Assembly (NCBI RefSeq): GCF_001279775.1
Contig: NZ_LGDG01000270.1
Coordinates: 1 to 43,154, forward strand
DNA length: 43,154 nt
Direction: 5' to 3'
From: Streptomyces sp. MMG1533
GTDB taxonomy: Bacteria > Actinomycetota > Actinomycetes > Streptomycetales > Streptomycetaceae
The position numbers and the translations under genes are program-made. Below the pieces are notes generated by a model. The model made no database searches, was not told the DNA's origin, and saw nothing but the letters and a program-made list of their open reading frames with translations. How positions within the stretch are numbered: the first letter of the stretch is position 1; every line of letters begins with the position of its first letter. Positions 41,292 through 43,154 of this stretch are shown in pieces.

Positions 41292-41879
41292 ATGATCGCT
41301 CCCATACCCCCTGTCGTCCCGGCGGGCCGCATGTCCGACAACGCCCAACCCCTGTTGGACCTTCCCGGCACCGGTCTGGAACTGCGGCCGTGGCGGCTCG
41401 CGGACGCCGACGCGCTGGTCGCCGCCAGTCACGATCCGGCGATCAGTCATTGGAACCTCCTGCCCGCGCTGTCCGACGACGAGGCACGCGTGCGCGTGGA
41501 GCGGATGCACGAGCGCTGGGCGGCGGAGACCGCTGCGGTCTGGGCGATCGCGCGGGTCGACGGGGGCGAGGTCGTCGGCCTGGCCGCGTGGATCGGCATC
41601 GATCTCAACCGCGGCAACGCCGAGATCGCCTACTGGGTGCTGCCCGCGGGACGCGGCGGCGGCATCGCCGTCGAGGCCGCGCGTCGCCTCAGCCGGTGGG
41701 CCCTGGACGACCTGGGACTGCACCGGCTGACGCTCTGCCACTCGGTGGCCAACCCGGCATCCTGCCATGTCGCCGAGAAGGCCGGGTTCGCCCTGGAGGG
41801 CACCATGCGCGGCGCGCTGCTGCACGCGGACGGCTGGCATGACGACCACCTGCACGCGCGCGTGCAGGGCGACGAGTGA
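41292..41879 (+). CDS. GNAT acetyltransferase (RimJ/RimL-like)
   Basis: 195 aa from ATG 41292 (ATG 41331 also possible). LELRPWRLADADALV starts the fold and EIAYWVLPAGRGGGIAVEAARR holds the acetyl-CoA loop (RGGGIA in place of RxxGxG/A). NPASCHVAEKAGFALEGTMRG is the RimJ/RimL signature, suggesting N-terminal or small-molecule acetylation. The stop codon is followed at once by an 18-bp repeat array. It is divergent from lon. Confidence 0.92.
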   Translation: MIAPIPPVVPAGRMSDNAQPLLDLPGTGLELRPWRLADADALVAASHDPAISHWNLLPALSDDEARVRVERMHERWAAETAAVWAIARVDGGEVVGLAAWIGIDLNRGNAEIAYWVLPAGRGGGIAVEAARRLSRWALDDLGLHRLTLCHSVANPASCHVAEKAGFALEGTMRGALLHADGWHDDHLHARVQGDE

Positions 41880-41933
41880 CGGAGCACCTTCACGGGGCGG
41901 AGCACCTTCACTGGACGGAGCACCTTCACGCGC
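41880..41933. repeat. Three exact-period 18-bp tandem repeats
   Basis: CGGAGCACCTTCAC plus four variable bases starts at 41880, 41898 and 41916, directly after the GNAT TGA (41877-41879). A 13-bp word CACGCGCGCGTGC occurs both in the gene end (41853-41865, part of a 20-bp palindrome at 41849-41868) and just past the array (41927-41939). Confidence 0.95.
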
Positions 41934-42007
41934 GCGTGCCGGCAGAGAAGAGCCCCTGAACGCGGAAAACGGTTGCCCTCGCCCTTGTCGTGCCCGACCG
42001 TCATCCG

Positions 42008-42808
42008 GTGACAGAAACAGCCACCGATCCCCTCCTCGCCGCCTACGACGACCAGATGCGCGGCGCTCCCCCGAACCCGCCCGCAGGCGTGACGTACGAG
42101 CGGGACGGCCCGCTGCTGCGGATCGTGGGGCAGTTCCGCGGGTTCGTCGGCGGGCCGCGCGACCTCGGCGTGGAGGGTGACGCGCTGGACCGGCTGATCT
42201 CGCGTCAGCGGGACTTCTTCGCGGCGCGCGGTGAGGCCGTGGAGTGGAAGACCCGGGCGCACGACGTACCGGCCGACCTCACCGACCGGCTGCGGGCGGC
42301 CGGATTCGTGCCCGAGGAGCGGGAGACGGTGCTCGTCGGACGCGTCGCGCAGATGGCCGTACGAGAACCGGTGCTGCCGGACGGTGTCACGTTGCGCCGG
42401 GTCACGGCGGACGCGGACATGCGCCGGATCGCCGCCATGGAGTCCGTCGTGTGGGACGACGACTGGAGTTGGCTCGCCGAGGACCTGATCGGCCGTGTGG
42501 CCTCCGCGCCGGACGAGATCGCCGTGTACGTCGCCGAGGCGGGCGGGGAGGTCGTCTGCGCCGCCTGGCTGGTCTTCCGCGCGGGAACGGAGTTCGCGAG
42601 CCTGTGGGGCGGCTCCACGCTCACGGAGTGGCGCGGCCGGGGCATCTACCGCGCCCTGGTGGCCGAGCGGGCCCGGCTCGCCGCTGCCCGGGGCGTCACC
42701 CACCTGCATGTCGACGCCTCCGACGACAGCGCGCCCGTCCTGCGGCGCCTGGGCTTCCGGGCGGTCACCACGACCACGCCGTACGTCTGGTCGCCGCCCG
42801 CCGGCTGA
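42008..42808 (+). CDS. GNAT acetyltransferase
   Basis: 266 aa from GTG 42008 (GTG 41990 also open). The N-terminal half (about 1-115) is a non-catalytic extension. The C-terminal GNAT fold (about 120-260) shows VTLRRVTADADM, GGSTLTEWRGRGIYRALVAERA with the acetyl-CoA RGRGIY loop, and LHVDASDDSAPVLRRLGF. The substrate is unknown. Confidence 0.9.
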   Translation: MTETATDPLLAAYDDQMRGAPPNPPAGVTYERDGPLLRIVGQFRGFVGGPRDLGVEGDALDRLISRQRDFFAARGEAVEWKTRAHDVPADLTDRLRAAGFVPEERETVLVGRVAQMAVREPVLPDGVTLRRVTADADMRRIAAMESVVWDDDWSWLAEDLIGRVASAPDEIAVYVAEAGGEVVCAAWLVFRAGTEFASLWGGSTLTEWRGRGIYRALVAERARLAAARGVTHLHVDASDDSAPVLRRLGFRAVTTTTPYVWSPPAG

Positions 42809-42861
42809 CCGGCCCCGATCGCCACAGCACCGCAAGCCCACCGCCATGAATCCGCAACGGT

Positions 42862-42901
42862 GTTCACAGGAAGTACCTGCAAACTGCAAGCTCGTTCACA
42901 G
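42862..42901. promoter_or_regulatory. Direct repeats GTTCACAG upstream of the terminal gene
   Basis: GTTCACAG at 42862-42869 and 42894-42901 recalls the GTTCACC core of PhoP boxes, but the 32-bp spacing is not a multiple of 11. A CTGCAA pair lies between them. Tentative regulatory site. Confidence 0.3.
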
Positions 42902-42958
42902 CCTGTGGGGGCGTACAGACCATCCCCTACGGCGATTTACGGGGACTTGGGGAAGCGG

Positions 42959-43154
42959 ATGACCGAGGGACAGCCGGGGTGGACCGGGCAGCGGCGAGGG
43001 CCGGGGCGGCGTGCGGTGCTCACGGGCGCCGCGGTGGCGGCTACGGGGGCGGCGATCCCTCTGGTCGCGAAGGCGGTGGGCGACGACGGGAAGACTCCGG
43101 CGCGCGCCCCGCTCACGGCCGCCCCCGCGGCCGGCCGAGCCCCCGTCTCCCCCG
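42959..43154 (+). CDS. Tat-signal secreted protein (partial, runs off the window)
   Basis: ATG 42959 follows GGGGAAG, with 65 codons visible and no stop. The N-terminus has arginine pairs (QRRG, GRRAVL), a hydrophobic TGAAVAATGAAIPLVA stretch and an Ala/Pro-rich exported region. This fits a twin-arginine or Sec signal of a secreted enzyme. The mature domain lies beyond the edge, so no function is assigned. Confidence 0.7.
   Translation, partial: MTEGQPGWTGQRRGPGRRAVLTGAAVAATGAAIPLVAKAVGDDGKTPARAPLTAAPAAGRAPVSP

Overview
The window is typical high-GC Streptomyces chromosome. The evidence is the codon use with G/C third positions, GTG/TTG starts with GGAGG-type ribosome sites, a complete 'conservon' (cvnABCD), an orphan CvnA-like nitrate-sensing kinase, an actinobacterial Ku/LigD pair and Lon. 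From memory, the order (anticodon-binding NrtL, receiver protein and tRNA-Arg at one end; Ku/LigD, FtsW/PBP, conservon and Lon at the other) matches the SCO5352 to SCO5285 stretch of S. coelicolor core DNA. No search was run to confirm this.

Left third (1-14 kb). A truncated ArgS-like protein (NrtL) and a single-domain response regulator lie beside a tRNA-Arg(CCG) with its terminator. A VOC-fold protein follows, then a gene-poor stretch with a large inverted repeat, an NfeD/SPFH membrane pair, an Rv1733c-type membrane protein, a 72-aa unknown, a PpiB-type cyclophilin, a membrane acyltransferase, a large secreted LTD/endonuclease-exonuclease-phosphatase nuclease, a free-standing ketosynthase, and the divergent Ku / LigD-polymerase non-homologous end-joining pair.

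Middle (14-28 kb). Here are a NERD-domain protein, a small tyrosine-phosphatase-like protein, a lipoprotein-like protein translationally coupled to a histidine kinase without a response regulator, and a secreted Asn-rich SH3 protein. Next come a coupled SEDS glycosyltransferase / class B PBP pair for septal or spore-wall synthesis, the nitrate-sensing CvnA-like kinase, a DUF3291 protein, a Pro/Gln-rich membrane-anchored protein, an AurF-type diiron oxygenase followed by a TetR regulator, a small unknown, and a secreted NlpC/P60 endopeptidase.

Right third (28-43 kb). It holds an unknown acidic-repeat protein, a SAM methyltransferase, and the cvnABCD conservon read leftwards into a styrene-monooxygenase-like flavoprotein. 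Then come a PP2C-like phosphatase, a MarR regulator divergent from a secreted GH25 lysozyme, Lon protease with an HspR (HAIR) operator just upstream of its start, two GNAT acetyltransferases, and the start of a Tat-signal protein cut by the window end. Cell-wall genes (FtsW/PBP, NlpC/P60, GH25) and membrane signalling genes (two CvnA-type kinases, one classical kinase, PP2C, PTP) predominate. The scattered tailoring-type enzymes (KAS, AurF, StyA-like, methyltransferase) do not form a biosynthetic cluster.

The most unusual structure is not a gene. At least five genes end in short tandem arrays (16, 17, 18, about 44-45 and about 53 bp units) that abut or contain the stop codon. In several of them a word from the gene's 3' end reappears on the far side of the array. 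In-frame tandem repeats are also frequent inside proteins.
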